A stretch of DNA of 64,000 nucleotides from Corynebacterium sp. HMSC078H07 (GCF_001812805.1 NZ_KV810494.1:29706-93705), one strand, 5' to 3'; counted from the first letter of the stretch, positions 55,100 to 64,000 are shown. Notes: generated from the sequence alone by a model not told the origin. Numbers and translations: made by a program.

Positions 55100-56575
55100 C
55101 TAAGCGGAATCCTCCACGCGGAACTCGGCTAGCTCGGCGGCGACGGAGGCTGGGAGGCGGACGTCGACAAGCGTGCCCTCCCCCGAGTACTCCTCACTGC
55201 GCACGGTACCCTCCGCGTGGAGGCGCGCCACCACGTCACCACGAGTAAAAGGGATAAGCAGATGCACGTGCTCGTCGCGGGAGTTAAGGAAAAGCTCCAC
55301 GCGTGCCGTGAGCTCGTCCACGCCCTCGCCGGTCTTTGCGGACACGTAGACCACATTGTCGCGATCGAGCACGTGGCGCAGCTCTGCCAGAACGAGTGGA
55401 TCGGCTTGGTCAATCTTGTTGATCACGATGATCTCCGGCGGAGCTTCCTCGCCGGTTTCCTTCACGATGTCGTAGATAACGTTGTTCACCGCCTCAATCT
55501 GCTTGAGCGGGAACGGGTCAGACCCATCAACTACGTGCAGCATGAGATCTGCGGCGAGGACTTCTTCCAGCGTGGACTTGAAGGCTTCCACCAGCTGCGT
55601 CGGCAAGTGGCGCACGAAACCGACGGTGTCGGTGAAGACTACCTGGCGACCGTCGGCAAGCTCGGCTCGGCGCGTCGTGGGATCCAGCGTGGCGAACAGG
55701 GCATCCTCAACCAGCACGCCTGCGCCCGTCATCGCGTTGATGAGAGAGGACTTTCCAGCATTGGTGTATCCAGCAATCGCAATTTGCGGCACCGTGGAGC
55801 GCTGGCGCTTCGCGCGCTTGACCTCGCGGGCAGTCTTCATCGCCTTAAGTTCTTTGCGCAGCAGCGCCATCTGGGTACGGATGCGACGTCGGTCCGTCTC
55901 AATCTTGGTTTCACCAGGACCACGCAAACCCACACCGCCGTTGGAACCGGCACGGCCACCTGCCTGGCGCGAAAGATTGCCACCCCAACCACGCGTGTGC
56001 GTGTAGAGGTATTCCAGCTGCGCCAGGGAGACCTGTGCCTTACCCTCCTTGGACTTCGCGTGCTGCGCAAAGATATCGAGGATGAGCATGGTGCGGTCAA
56101 TGACCTTCGTGTTGAGAGCGCGCTCGAGAGCAGAGAGCTGACCGGGGGTGAGCTCACCATCGCAGACGACGGTATCGGCACCGGTCGCGGCCACAATATC
56201 CTTGAGCTCAGCAGCCTTGCCTGAGCCAATATAGGTTCCTGGGTCGGGCTTCTCACGCTTCTGGTAGAGCGCCTCCACCACCTCTGCGCCAGCAGTTTCC
56301 GTCAAGGCTGCCAGCTCAGCCATCGTGGCCTCCACTTCGGCCACGGTTCCCTCGGTCCACACACCAACGAGGATCACTTGCTCCAGACGGAGCTTTCGGT
56401 ATTCCACCTCGTATCCGTCAGTGGTGTCTTCAGCACGGATGGTGGTCTCCCGCGTCACACGGCGGAAGGCATTGCGCTCGGCAAGGTCCAAGTCACCAAT
56501 CGTCGGATCCTGCGGCGCGGGGGCAGGCTCACCAAAGGCCTGCGCGAGGAGTTCATCATGGGTTTGTTTCGTCAT
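55100..56575 (-). CDS. hflX: ribosome-associated GTPase HflX
   Basis: 491 aa. HflX splits stalled or hibernating 70S ribosomes, often under heat or antibiotic stress. The N-terminal HflX domain has the GSGKAAELK stretch and the GGNLSRQAGGRAGSNGGVGLRGPGETKIE glycine-rich linker (written here as a known family feature, longest run split by function). The GTPase domain has G1 GYTNAGKSSL, G3 DTVG and G4 NKID. An extra N-terminal stretch of about 60 aa is variable. It is divergent from the gene at 56697. Confidence 0.95.
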   Translation of the reverse strand: MTKQTHDELLAQAFGEPAPAPQDPTIGDLDLAERNAFRRVTRETTIRAEDTTDGYEVEYRKLRLEQVILVGVWTEGTVAEVEATMAELAALTETAGAEVVEALYQKREKPDPGTYIGSGKAAELKDIVAATGADTVVCDGELTPGQLSALERALNTKVIDRTMLILDIFAQHAKSKEGKAQVSLAQLEYLYTHTRGWGGNLSRQAGGRAGSNGGVGLRGPGETKIETDRRRIRTQMALLRKELKAMKTAREVKRAKRQRSTVPQIAIAGYTNAGKSSLINAMTGAGVLVEDALFATLDPTTRRAELADGRQVVFTDTVGFVRHLPTQLVEAFKSTLEEVLAADLMLHVVDGSDPFPLKQIEAVNNVIYDIVKETGEEAPPEIIVINKIDQADPLVLAELRHVLDRDNVVYVSAKTGEGVDELTARVELFLNSRDEHVHLLIPFTRGDVVARLHAEGTVRSEEYSGEGTLVDVRLPASVAAELAEFRVEDSA

Positions 56576-56662
56576 ATGCTCCCTATTCTTGCACGTCGAC
56601 GTGCCAAAACGGGAATTGCGTGAGTGCGAAGACTGAGGTGAGTTAGCTTCTCAAGGCTATTT

Positions 56663-56699
56663 TTGACTCCTCCTCGCGGCGGATACAATAGTCGACATG
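56663..56699 (+). promoter_or_regulatory. strong leaderless promoter of the gene at 56697
   Basis: TTGACT (56663-56668), 15 nt, TACAAT (56684-56689), 7 nt, ATG. Both hexamers are near consensus and no Shine-Dalgarno is present, so the mRNA probably begins at the ATG. Confidence 0.65.
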
Positions 56700-57470
56700 A
56701 CCGTCAACGAGAAGACCCACCCAGAGATGCAGGCCATTGGCCTGAACTACGAGCGCTGGCAGGACGCCGTGGAGGCCGCGATTTCCACCAATCAGCTGGC
56801 AGTGACCGGCGAGGTACGCGGCGGGCAGCTTATCCAGTTTGCGGATGCTTCCGGCGCGCAGCTCAACATTTTGGCGGTCGAGCCTTTCGCCACCTTCATT
56901 GGTTTCGATTCCGTCACTCAGGGCTTTGCGCATGTCTCGATGATCAATGACGTTCTCGCCTACCTTGACATCATCGATCCTTTCGGCACCGTCCTGGCAC
57001 AGGCCACCGCCAACTTGGCCCAGGGCCCGCTGCTTGTCGACGAAGACACGCAGCAGTGGCAACAGGTGGAACTCACCGCAATGGGTCTCGACGTTACGCA
57101 CTTTGAAACCGCAGAGGCTTACGAGTCCGAGAAGGGCTCCTACCCCGCCGCCTTTGAATCCCAGGGCGCACAGATTGTCGCTTCTGGTTCGGGAGCTGCC
57201 GCGCCGACCCCGGGCTGCACCTTTGCTGCGCGAGTCATGGAATCAGAGTGGCGCCACAACCAGCTCACCGGACAGCGCTTTATGCACTTGGTCATGGATG
57301 GTGTGTTCCCGTTTGACCTGTGCCTCCCCGAGAGCTTTGGTGAACTGCCAGCCAAGGATTCTGTACTGGCGGGCACGGCGATGCTGACTGCGTCGATTGC
57401 GATGCCGACTGGCGGCTGTGGTGGCGAGGGCGGCTGCGGTTCCGGCGGCTGTGGCTGCGGCGGCCACTAA
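56697..57470 (+). CDS. unknown protein with Cys/Gly-rich C-terminal tail
   Basis: 257 aa. Residues 1-235 form an acidic, soluble globular region (WQDAVEAAISTNQLAVTGEVRGG, GFDSVTQGFAHVSMINDVLAYLD, EWRHNQLTGQRFMHLVMDGVFPFD). The last 20 residues contain four Cys, many Gly and a final His, a composition suited to metal or Fe-S binding. Two more Cys lie in PGC and DLC earlier. No transmembrane segment or signal peptide is seen. It is divergent from hflX and upstream of a small membrane protein. No family is recognised with certainty. Confidence 0.8.
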   Translation: MTVNEKTHPEMQAIGLNYERWQDAVEAAISTNQLAVTGEVRGGQLIQFADASGAQLNILAVEPFATFIGFDSVTQGFAHVSMINDVLAYLDIIDPFGTVLAQATANLAQGPLLVDEDTQQWQQVELTAMGLDVTHFETAEAYESEKGSYPAAFESQGAQIVASGSGAAAPTPGCTFAARVMESEWRHNQLTGQRFMHLVMDGVFPFDLCLPESFGELPAKDSVLAGTAMLTASIAMPTGGCGGEGGCGSGGCGCGGH

Positions 57471-57492
57471 GCCACCGAGAGAACTAATGCCG

Positions 57493-57508
57493 TAAAGTTG
57501 TTCCCATG
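57493..57508 (+). promoter_or_regulatory. leaderless -10 box of the gene at 57506
   Basis: TAAAGT (57493-57498), 7 nt, ATG 57506; no ribosome site. Confidence 0.45.
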
Positions 57509-58024
57509 AATTTTTCCGCATCTCAGCGTCGCAGGCTTGCTCTGCTCCTCGCTGCGGTCACGGCCGTAGTGTTGGTAGTGACGCTGAAGCTGCCGGGAGT
57601 CATCCTCGCCTTTCTTGTGTGCGGAGCGCTGTGGCTTATCGCCGGCGCCCGCCCAGACGCCTCGGAACACGCGGCCCTCCGCGCCTCCATCGCCTTAACG
57701 GTCGAGGACATCACCGACGTCATCCAGGATTACACGACCTTCGCCACGAGCGAGGATTCAGATGCGTTGGCAGATCGCACACTGCACCGCCCAGCGCTTG
57801 TCGACGTCGACTGCACCAACCCCTCCATCGAGGCCTTTCACTACGAGATGCATGGAGCGCAGCGTTTCCTTCGCCGACTCAATGCGCGGATTAACGCCCC
57901 CGATGTCGAAACCAGCGAGCTGGAATCCTTGCTCAAGGTGGCCGATGAACGCGCGGCGGAACTCAAGGAATCCTGGCTGGCCGCGCGCCGCGCTGCCTTG
58001 GCGCTGGGCACAGATTACAAATAG
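57506..58024 (+). CDS. small membrane-anchored protein, unknown
   Basis: 172 aa. Two adjacent N-terminal hydrophobic segments (about 11-28 and 31-47) lie behind a basic start (SQRRR), followed by a cytoplasmic helical domain of about 120 aa rich in Glu, Arg and Ala. It lies 35 bp after the Cys/Gly-tailed gene but has its own leaderless promoter candidate. It converges on dapF. No family recognised. Confidence 0.75.
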   Translation: MNFSASQRRRLALLLAAVTAVVLVVTLKLPGVILAFLVCGALWLIAGARPDASEHAALRASIALTVEDITDVIQDYTTFATSEDSDALADRTLHRPALVDVDCTNPSIEAFHYEMHGAQRFLRRLNARINAPDVETSELESLLKVADERAAELKESWLAARRAALALGTDYK

Positions 58025-58038
58025 ACGCCCCGTCTTAA

Positions 58039-58875
58039 CTACAGCGACGTCTCTCCGGTAGCCACGATGCGCGATGGCCCAGTGAGTGTGGAGCCGTCCT
58101 CAGTAATCTCCACTGTGACCTCACCACCGGGGACAATGACACGGACGGTGCCGGTTGCCCGGGAGGCGTCGGCAAGCGCGGCACGTGCAGCCGCCACCGT
58201 GCCGGTACCGCAGGAACGGGTCTCCCCGACGCCGCGCTCGAAGACTCGCATGTGAACAGCGCCCGCCTCCAGCGGAGTCACAATCTCGACATTCACTCCC
58301 GCCGGGAAAAACTCGGTGTCAATTACTGGTTGCTCAAGGGTCTTTTCCGCCAATGCCTCCGCGCTCAGCCCTGGGATAACCGCAGCCAAATGTGGGTTTC
58401 CCATATCCACGCCAAGGCCCGCAAACTTCTCCCCCGCCATCGACGCTGTGGACACACCAAGCACAGTAGCCGGGCCCATCTCAACACTGACCTCAGCATC
58501 GGTCTCAGTGAAAGAGTGAACGGTCACACGTTTGGCTCCGGCACGAGTACCCACCGTGAAATTGTCTTTGTCCACCAGCCCACGGGAGCGCACCCAGTGG
58601 GCAAAGACGCGGGTACCGTTGCCACACATTTCTGCTACTGAGCCGTCGGCATTGCGGTAATCCATAAACCAGTCCTGCGCATCAATGCCCGGCGCGAGCT
58701 CGTCGATGTCACCAGCTGCCAGCAATTCTCCAGCGCGGATGACGCGGAGCACGCCATCGCCGCCGATACCGGCGCGACGATCGCAGAGGGCCTGGACTTT
58801 CTCTGGTGGAAGGGGCTGTGTTCCTTCCACAATGACAAAGTCGTTCTCAGTTCCGTGTCCCTTGGCAAAGTTCAT
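58039..58875 (-). CDS. dapF: diaminopimelate epimerase
   Basis: 278 aa from ATG 58875. It converts LL-DAP to meso-DAP for lysine and peptidoglycan synthesis. The two active-site cysteines are C84 (EMCGNGTR) and C222 (RSCGTGT), each in its family motif. The minus-strand -10 box TAGACT overlaps the miaA stop codon 8 nt before the start, so dapF may have its own nearly leaderless promoter. A longer frame to 58947 runs through the end of miaA and is not used. Confidence 0.95.
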   Translation of the reverse strand: MNFAKGHGTENDFVIVEGTQPLPPEKVQALCDRRAGIGGDGVLRVIRAGELLAAGDIDELAPGIDAQDWFMDYRNADGSVAEMCGNGTRVFAHWVRSRGLVDKDNFTVGTRAGAKRVTVHSFTETDAEVSVEMGPATVLGVSTASMAGEKFAGLGVDMGNPHLAAVIPGLSAEALAEKTLEQPVIDTEFFPAGVNVEIVTPLEAGAVHMRVFERGVGETRSCGTGTVAAARAALADASRATGTVRVIVPGGEVTVEITEDGSTLTGPSRIVATGETSL

Positions 58876-58886
58876 ATTTGTAGAGT

Positions 58887-59804
58887 CTAACGACTCTCCA
58901 GGACACGCAAAGCTTCTTCCCGTGTATCGCCGGCGGCATCCAACCACGAAATGCGCTTATCCCTGTTAAACCAGGCGCGTTGCCTACGCACATAACGCCG
59001 CGTGCCGGTGATGGTGCGCTCAATGGCCTCGTCCCAGGTCAGCTCCCCGCGCTGGGCATCGAGGACCTGGGCGTAGCCGATGGCCCGCCCAGCTGTGGAG
59101 TCTGCGACCAAGCCCTGAGTCTGGAGCTTTTCAACTTCCTCGACGAGGCCGTTGTCGAACATGAGGCGACTGCGCAGATCAATACGGGGATTGAGCCATT
59201 CAGCTTCAGTGCGAAGCCCGAGGATTCGCGTACCCCACCGCGGCGGCGCGTTCTTGGGCGGCTGGCTGGCCTTGAACGGCTTGCCGGTCAGCTCGATGAC
59301 TTCCAGGGCGCGCACGGTGCGACGGGGGTCTTTGTCCTCGATGATTGCTGCTGCGGCAGGATCGATTTCGGCGAGCTCTGCATGCAAAGCGTCGGTGCCA
59401 ATCTCTTGGCGGCGGGCTTCAAAACGAGCACGAACCGCGGGATCGGTCGGCGGGAACTGCCAATTATCCACCAACGATTGCACGTACAGCATCGAACCGC
59501 CCACCAAGATCGGAGTTTTTCCGCGGGAGAGAATGTCCTCCACATCAGCGATAGCGGCTGCCTGGTAGCGTGCTACGGACGCGGTCTCCGTCACCTCCCA
59601 CACATCAAGTTGATGGTGCGGAATCCCCTCACGTTCTTCCAGTGTCAGCTTGGCGGTGCCAATATCCATACCGCGGTAGAGCTGCATGGAATCCACGTTG
59701 ACGACTTCACCGTCCAGCTCGTGGGCAAGTGACACACCCAGAGCAGACTTTCCGGAGGCCGTGGGCCCCACCACCGCGATGGGGGTTGGCGCAGAGGAGT
59801 TCAT
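58887..59804 (-). CDS. miaA: tRNA dimethylallyltransferase
   Basis: 305 aa from ATG 59804. It adds dimethylallyl to A37 of tRNAs reading U-starting codons. P-loop GPTASGKS (13-20), the [15 protein letters not shown] substrate motif (38-52) and the HHQLD segment are present. Its product is the substrate of MiaB, whose gene end lies at the right edge of the window. The ATG overlaps the stop of the upstream gene (TGATG). A longer frame extends into that gene and is not used. Confidence 0.96.
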   Translation of the reverse strand: MNSSAPTPIAVVGPTASGKSALGVSLAHELDGEVVNVDSMQLYRGMDIGTAKLTLEEREGIPHHQLDVWEVTETASVARYQAAAIADVEDILSRGKTPILVGGSMLYVQSLVDNWQFPPTDPAVRARFEARRQEIGTDALHAELAEIDPAAAAIIEDKDPRRTVRALEVIELTGKPFKASQPPKNAPPRWGTRILGLRTEAEWLNPRIDLRSRLMFDNGLVEEVEKLQTQGLVADSTAGRAIGYAQVLDAQRGELTWDEAIERTITGTRRYVRRQRAWFNRDKRISWLDAAGDTREEALRVLESR

Positions 59805-60430
59805 CAGCGCTGCCACCCCGCTACATAGCGGCCAACGCCGAGGGTGGAATCGGCTGCCCGCAACTCCGCATAATGTGGGTGCACAGTCGCCAGCTGTGCC
59901 CACAAGTCGGTTTCCAGAACTCCCGCTGAACGCAGTTTTTCCTCATCACAGTGAACGTCCGCTCCGGATAAGACCGATTCACACCACAAATGCGCGTCGC
60001 GCGCGCCGTCCACCAAAGCAAGCGGGGCGCGGTCGGTCAATCCAGCAGAGCCGTCGATGCACACCACCGTCAGCCGCCCGTCCTTGATTTCCTCAATATC
60101 GGACCGTGAATCCACGACTTCAAAGCCCTCTGTGCCCAGCGCCTGGGTAAGGGCATAGCGAGCCATGAGCTCCGGGAGGTACTGCCCGCCACCGACGTTG
60201 ACCTGTGGGGCGCCCCATGCGCGCAAGCTTCCCGGAAGCTCAGTGCGCCAGCGCGGATCGCGGGAGCCCACAATATCTACGGGTAGTGGAGTGGCGCCGC
60301 CAGTAATCACGCGCGCGGCATCGCAAGCCAGCTCGCATGCGGCACGCAGGAGTGCGCGGGAAGCATCGTCGCCCGGTGAGAGTTCTTCTGCTAGCGCCGG
60401 TGAGGCCGGCATAATCATGAGATTCTGCAT
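59804..60430 (-). CDS. unknown actinobacterial protein, possibly class III extradiol dioxygenase-like
   Basis: 208 aa from ATG 60428-60430. It lies directly upstream of miaA and overlaps it by one base, the place held by Rv2728c in M. tuberculosis. Segments [20 protein letters not shown] and [18 protein letters not shown], and a [13 protein letters not shown] end, look conserved. Relatives have been annotated as class III extradiol dioxygenase-fold proteins, but I cannot see a clear metal site, so the function is left open. GGGAG sits close to the start; an upstream in-frame start at 60454 is possible. Confidence 0.65.
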   Translation of the reverse strand: MQNLMIMPASPALAEELSPGDDASRALLRAACELACDAARVITGGATPLPVDIVGSRDPRWRTELPGSLRAWGAPQVNVGGGQYLPELMARYALTQALGTEGFEVVDSRSDIEEIKDGRLTVVCIDGSAGLTDRAPLALVDGARDAHLWCESVLSGADVHCDEEKLRSAGVLETDLWAQLATVHPHYAELRAADSTLGVGRYVAGWQR

Positions 60431-60562
60431 CAACTCCCATCCTATAATGGTCACAAATGTGGGGTTAGCACGCGACTGCGCGGCGGAAACGGTAGTGTTG
60501 TGTCACATAAGTTCTGGCAGCCGTGTCGCGCGGCGCGATTGTACCGAAGGTGGTTTCCTACC

Positions 60563-61879
60563 ATGTCCGCTATCCCTAGCCCTGGAGCAATGCCCCGCAA
60601 AGGCGCTCGTTCCGGCCCTAAGCCCTCCGCACCGGCAGCACGCCCCGCTCAGCCCCCGAAGAATGACCCGGCCAAGTGGGGTCGCGTCGACGCTGATGGC
60701 TCGGTGTATGTCAACGCCCCTGAGGGCGAGCGCAAGATTGGTGACTGGCAAGCCGGCACTCCGGAGGAAGGACTCGCTCACTACGGCGCACGCTACGACG
60801 ACCTGTCTACAGAAGTTGAGCTGCTCGAGTCGCGTCTGAATGCCCACCCGGGGGATGCATCTTCTATCAAGACCACCGCTGCCGAACTGCGCGAGTCTCT
60901 CCCTACTCAGGCCGTCATTGGCGATATCGCCGCTCTGGACAAGCGCCTCGCAGCGGTTATCGAGCACTCCGTCGAAGCCGGGGAGCAGGCACAAGCTGAT
61001 AAGGCCCGTCGCCGCGAAGAAGCCATTGCAAAGAAGGAGAAGCTCGCCGCTGAGGCAGAGGACATCGCCGCGAACTCCACTGAGTGGAAGGCTGCCGGTG
61101 ATCGCATCCGCGCCATTCTGGAAGAGTGGAAGCAGATCCGCGGCATCGACCGGAAGACCGATGATGCACTGTGGAAGCGTTACTCCCGCGCTCGCGATTC
61201 TTTCAACCGCCGTCGCGGCTCTCACTTTGCCGAGCTGGACCGCAACCGCGCAGCTGCCCGCGCTAAGAAGGAGGAACTGGTAGAGCGCGCCGAGGCCATC
61301 AAGGAATCCACCAACTGGGGTGAGACTGCCCGCGCGTACCGTGATCTCATGACGGAGTGGAAGGCAGCTGGCCGCGCTCCACGCGAGGTGGACGATAAGC
61401 TCTGGGCCCAGTTCCGCGCAGCCCAGGATTACTTCTTCAATGCCCGCAACGCAGTCAACGACGAGCGCGATAAGCAATTCGCTGAGAACGCCGCGGCCAA
61501 GGATGCGCTCATTGAGGAGTATGACTCCCAGATTGACCCGTCCAAGTCCATCGATGGAGCCAAGGCCAAGCTGCGCGAGCTGCAGGAGAAGTGGGAAGAG
61601 ATTGGTTTCGTCCCGCGCAACCAGGTTCGTGAGTATGAGGCAAAAATCTCTGCGCTGGAAAAGCGCGTGAGCGAAGCTGAGGACTCCGAATGGCGCCGCA
61701 CTGATCCGGAGGCCCAGGCCCGCGTAGCCCAGTTCCAGGCCAAGGTCGATGACTTTACCGCCCAGGCAGACGCTGCAGAGGCGAAGGGAAACACTAAGAA
61801 GGCCGAGGACCTTCGCGCTCAGGCGGCTCAGTGGCAGGAGTTCGCGGACGCTGCCGCAGCTGCTGTCAACGACAAGTAA
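60563..61879 (+). CDS. DUF349 protein
   Basis: 438 aa from ATG 60563, with GAAGGTGG upstream. An N-terminal Pro/Ala/Lys-rich tail (about 40 aa) is followed by a WGRVDADGSVYV segment and three to four DUF349 helical repeats (RAILEEWKQIRGIDRKTDDALWKRYSRARDSF-type units), all strongly charged and coiled-coil. DUF349 proteins are widespread in actinobacteria and unknown in function. A TATAAT at 60443-60448 is a likely -10 box. It is divergent from the gene upstream of miaA. Confidence 0.85.
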   Translation: MSAIPSPGAMPRKGARSGPKPSAPAARPAQPPKNDPAKWGRVDADGSVYVNAPEGERKIGDWQAGTPEEGLAHYGARYDDLSTEVELLESRLNAHPGDASSIKTTAAELRESLPTQAVIGDIAALDKRLAAVIEHSVEAGEQAQADKARRREEAIAKKEKLAAEAEDIAANSTEWKAAGDRIRAILEEWKQIRGIDRKTDDALWKRYSRARDSFNRRRGSHFAELDRNRAAARAKKEELVERAEAIKESTNWGETARAYRDLMTEWKAAGRAPREVDDKLWAQFRAAQDYFFNARNAVNDERDKQFAENAAAKDALIEEYDSQIDPSKSIDGAKAKLRELQEKWEEIGFVPRNQVREYEAKISALEKRVSEAEDSEWRRTDPEAQARVAQFQAKVDDFTAQADAAEAKGNTKKAEDLRAQAAQWQEFADAAAAAVNDK

Positions 61880-61903
61880 ACGTCTTCATCAACCACCACT
61901 GAG

Positions 61904-62980
61904 GTGTTTGTTCAGATTGTCGCCCCGCCGGGCTCAGCCCATGCTGAACCGGCGGATTGTCTGCGAAGTTTCGTCTTTGATGCCAACCTTGCAGCCCAAG
62001 AAGCCAGCGGTGATCCGGCTGCAAGTGGCTCCCCGCGCCGCGTACTCCAGCGCCTCCAAGGCTCAACAGAGTCCCGCACCTTGCTTTTTGGGTTGACTGA
62101 TTCCGCGCTGGGTGAGGCAGGTGAGCTCGGGCTTCCTGTAATTTCCGCGGCGGAGCCCAGCCCGGAGATCGATTTCGATGGTTTCATCCACATTTCCCTG
62201 CCGCTGCTGGAGGAAACCGAGAACGCCGATATCGAATGTGTACTGTCGGCGGAACTCCTGCCCCTGCCCGGGGAAGAGCTGGAGCCCGATGCCCTCGAGG
62301 TAACGCGTGCACTTGCGCAGCAGGCCCTGCGCTTGACCCGCCAGCTCGGTCGCCGCACCGCCCAAGTAGGCATGCTGTACCCACCGGATGCGGACTATAC
62401 CTACGATCCGATGTCGCAGGCCTACCTTGAGCTGGGTTTTAAGCCTAAGCACGCCGAGCATCAGCTGTATGTCGATATCAGCCCTACTCCCCCAGTGCTC
62501 GGCGCGCAGGTGTGGGCGGACTATGACATCCCAGAGGAGTTTCTCGATGACGTCCTCCGGCTGCTCACTGTCGCCTCCACCGACGCCATCTTTGGTGACT
62601 TAAGCGTGGAGCCCATTGTGTGGACGCGCCAACGCCTCACTGAGGCGCATGCACGGCTTCGCTCTCGCGGGGCTCACACGCTGCTCGTCGGGCTCATTGA
62701 GAACGGCAGCGTCGTCGCCCTTACGGAACTTTCCCGACATGGCGATGCTGACCCAGAGGTCTGCGAGTGGACGCTCACGGTCACCGACCGTGAACACCGT
62801 CGCCGCGGGCTCGCCACGCGTGCCAAACAGCATGCTCAGCATGCGGTGGCGCAGCACTGGCCCGATGTGCGCCGCGCCTACTGCTCCGTCGCGGATGCCG
62901 ATCCCGCCATGAATGCGTTATATGCGCGGCTAGGCGCACACGCTATTTCTGCCAGCAGCGCCTACGAGCTGACCGTGTAG
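61904..62980 (+). CDS. GNAT family N-acetyltransferase
   Basis: 358 aa, GTG start 22 bp after the DUF349 stop (GAGGT overlaps the start). The C-terminal GNAT domain has the acetyl-CoA loop RRRGLAT (about residues 297-303) and the ALYARLGA end motif. The N-terminal half looks like a degenerate second GNAT domain, the tandem arrangement of the mycothiol-synthase type. No substrate can be assigned; it is not clearly MshD. Confidence 0.8.
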   Translation: MFVQIVAPPGSAHAEPADCLRSFVFDANLAAQEASGDPAASGSPRRVLQRLQGSTESRTLLFGLTDSALGEAGELGLPVISAAEPSPEIDFDGFIHISLPLLEETENADIECVLSAELLPLPGEELEPDALEVTRALAQQALRLTRQLGRRTAQVGMLYPPDADYTYDPMSQAYLELGFKPKHAEHQLYVDISPTPPVLGAQVWADYDIPEEFLDDVLRLLTVASTDAIFGDLSVEPIVWTRQRLTEAHARLRSRGAHTLLVGLIENGSVVALTELSRHGDADPEVCEWTLTVTDREHRRRGLATRAKQHAQHAVAQHWPDVRRAYCSVADADPAMNALYARLGAHAISASSAYELTV

Positions 62981-63005
62981 AAGGGATAGTCGGTATAACC
63001 ACGCC

Positions 63006-63647
63006 TTAGTTGTCGTCAGAGTCTTCCTGTTGACGGCGGTGGCGGGAGGCCGCTTGGGAGCGACGGTTATCGATGAGCAGCGGATTCTCTTCGGCCGGAA
63101 CATCTGTTGCGGCCTCCGATTGCAGAACACCTACATGATCCAATTGTCCCGAAACCTCGCGCACCCGTTCTGCTGCCGCGAGCTGCTCCGGGCTGCGGCG
63201 AAGCGCCACCTGGCAGTAGACGATGAAGGCGATAAACGTGGATAGCGCGCCTACGTACATGCCAATTCCGGCGCCGTCCGCTGCGCTGTCGCGGTACCAA
63301 AAGCCCCAGAGGTTCGCGAAGAAGGAAACCGTGGTCATCATCCAGGCCACTAGTGCCAGAGCGGTGCGCCGCGTCACGATGGTGGCGGTCGTGAGCACTC
63401 CCACGCCGACCAATGCCAACCATGCGCTGATTGCCTCCACGAGCGAAATCTTGACACCCTCAGAGGTTGTTCCCAACATGAGTGCTTCCCAGCCATGAGC
63501 TTCGCCGGCATACGGAAGGAGCAGATACGCTATCCACAACACCACCGAAACGATGAGCGCATAGCGGTGAGCACCGAGCTCGATAGTCTTGGCAGCACGG
63601 CGCTCAGCGGCAACGGCGTCCTGCACGGCATTCAGGTCATCACTCAT
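63006..63647 (-). CDS. actinobacterial membrane protein upstream-neighbour of miaB
   Basis: 213 aa from ATG 63647. Four membrane spans (about 30-50, 75-95, 100-120, 130-150) lie between a charged N-terminus and a disordered Arg/Gln/Asp-rich C-terminus. It corresponds in position to Rv2732c, beside miaB in mycobacteria. Function unknown. It follows the miaB stop by 22 bp and is probably co-transcribed. Confidence 0.78.
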   Translation of the reverse strand: MSDDLNAVQDAVAAERRAAKTIELGAHRYALIVSVVLWIAYLLLPYAGEAHGWEALMLGTTSEGVKISLVEAISAWLALVGVGVLTTATIVTRRTALALVAWMMTTVSFFANLWGFWYRDSAADGAGIGMYVGALSTFIAFIVYCQVALRRSPEQLAAAERVREVSGQLDHVGVLQSEAATDVPAEENPLLIDNRRSQAASRHRRQQEDSDDN

Positions 63648-63669
63648 GTACGTGGAGCCTACTCTCCCC

Positions 63670-64000
63670 TTAGCAACCACACGCGTCGGCTGACGCGGCT
63701 GGGGCGCTAGGCTTGCCGACGCCCGGCAGACCCAACCCCACACCAATCGGTGCGGTAGTAGGCGTTTGACCAGCCGCGGACATGTCACCAGCCGTAGTGC
63801 GGCGATGCTCGGTTACTCCGGAATCGGCGACGAGGAAGAAGGAACCAGAGTCCGTCACTGTGGTGTGGACGACATCACCGGCGCGAATCTCGTCGGAGAT
63901 GTCCTTCCCCGTGGCGTCGACAGGCGCGAAGTGCACCAAGCGGCCATCGCGGGCACGGCCGGACATGCGATGTGTTTCATCGTTCTTGCGGCCACCCTCT
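63670..64000 (-). CDS. miaB: tRNA-2-methylthio-N6-dimethylallyladenosine synthase MiaB, C-terminal part
   Basis: The frame is open to the right edge, so the radical-SAM core lies outside. The visible 109 residues contain the end of the TRAM domain ([32 protein letters not shown]) that binds tRNA, plus a Thr/Pro/Ala-rich tail ending DACGC. MiaB thiomethylates i6A37 made by MiaA, encoded 4 kb away. Identity rests on the TRAM segment and on the neighbour order. Confidence 0.88.
   Translation of the reverse strand, partial: EGGRKNDETHRMSGRARDGRLVHFAPVDATGKDISDEIRAGDVVHTTVTDSGSFFLVADSGVTEHRRTTAGDMSAAGQTPTTAPIGVGLGLPGVGKPSAPAASADACGC

Overview
This window is a stretch of core chromosome from a Corynebacterium. 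The evidence is: a DtxR whose metal ligands fall at the C. diphtheriae positions (M10, H79, E83, H98, C102, E105, H106); the sigA ... sigB-dtxR-galE and oxyR/hrpA/nrdR/lexA gene neighbourhoods typical of the genus; actinobacterial families such as AftC (arabinogalactan synthesis), HemQ, polyphosphate glucokinase, DUF3000, DUF3159, DUF3710, DUF3093, DUF4193, DUF3039 and DUF3099; and MiaA/MiaB in the usual actinobacterial context. Species cannot be fixed from the sequence alone. No rRNA, CRISPR array, prophage, transposase or insertion sequence was seen, so the window is mostly ordinary chromosome with two or three accessory metabolic inserts.

Layout. 1-11.8 kb: a partial tRNA-Gly, a tRNA-Val, a RibD-type reductase, aftC-msrB, hemQ, DUF3000, an RNase D-like nuclease, dxs, and the leftward block dut-DUF3710-DUF3159-TrmA-like. 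11.8-15 kb: DUF4193, ppgK and sigA, whose product has a long Lys/Ala then acidic N-terminal tail. 15-18 kb: a small membrane protein and the dhaKLM operon (PTS-driven dihydroxyacetone kinase). 18-23 kb: an SF2 helicase, DUF3039, DUF3099, a large methyltransferase and dtd. 23-27 kb: a serine-use insert of sdaC-type permease, sdaA and a YheO/DauR-like regulator, with an unusual repeat-rich 5' leader. 27-32 kb: sigB (behind a SigH-type promoter), dtxR-galE, DUF4192 and a PAC2-family gene. 32-37 kb: a DUF3516 Ski2-like helicase, a small unknown, and a VIT/CCC1 metal transporter with repeats upstream that resemble DtxR boxes. 37-40 kb: ahpD-ahpC divergent from oxyR. 40-46 kb: hrpA, nrdR, a divS-like gene and lexA. 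46-53 kb: the fructose/general PTS cluster (SugR-type regulator, ptsI, fruK, ptsF, ptsH). 53-64 kb: unknown gene, uracil permease, hflX, a Cys/Gly-tailed unknown, a small membrane protein, dapF-miaA and its upstream gene, a DUF349 protein, a GNAT protein, a membrane protein and the 3' end of miaB.

How the parts work together. The PTS genes give one phospho-relay: PtsI phosphorylates PtsH, which feeds the fructose EII, and PtsI probably also feeds the HPr domain carried inside DhaM, so sugar and dihydroxyacetone phosphorylation share Enzyme I. Stress and metal control are concentrated here (SigA, SigB, DtxR, OxyR, LexA, NrdR). AhpC/AhpD with OxyR form a complete peroxide defence. The sdaC-sdaA-regulator trio looks like a self-contained serine uptake and deamination unit.

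Most intriguing unexplained signals: the sdaC leader with two matched GTGAGA/TCTCAC-type inverted repeats plus a 14-bp palindrome; tandem 25-bp repeats before the VIT transporter; five TCGAA-type half sites between divS and lexA; a recurring TAnnnT + 7 nt + start codon pattern that implies several leaderless genes; and the Cys/Gly-tailed protein divergent from hflX.
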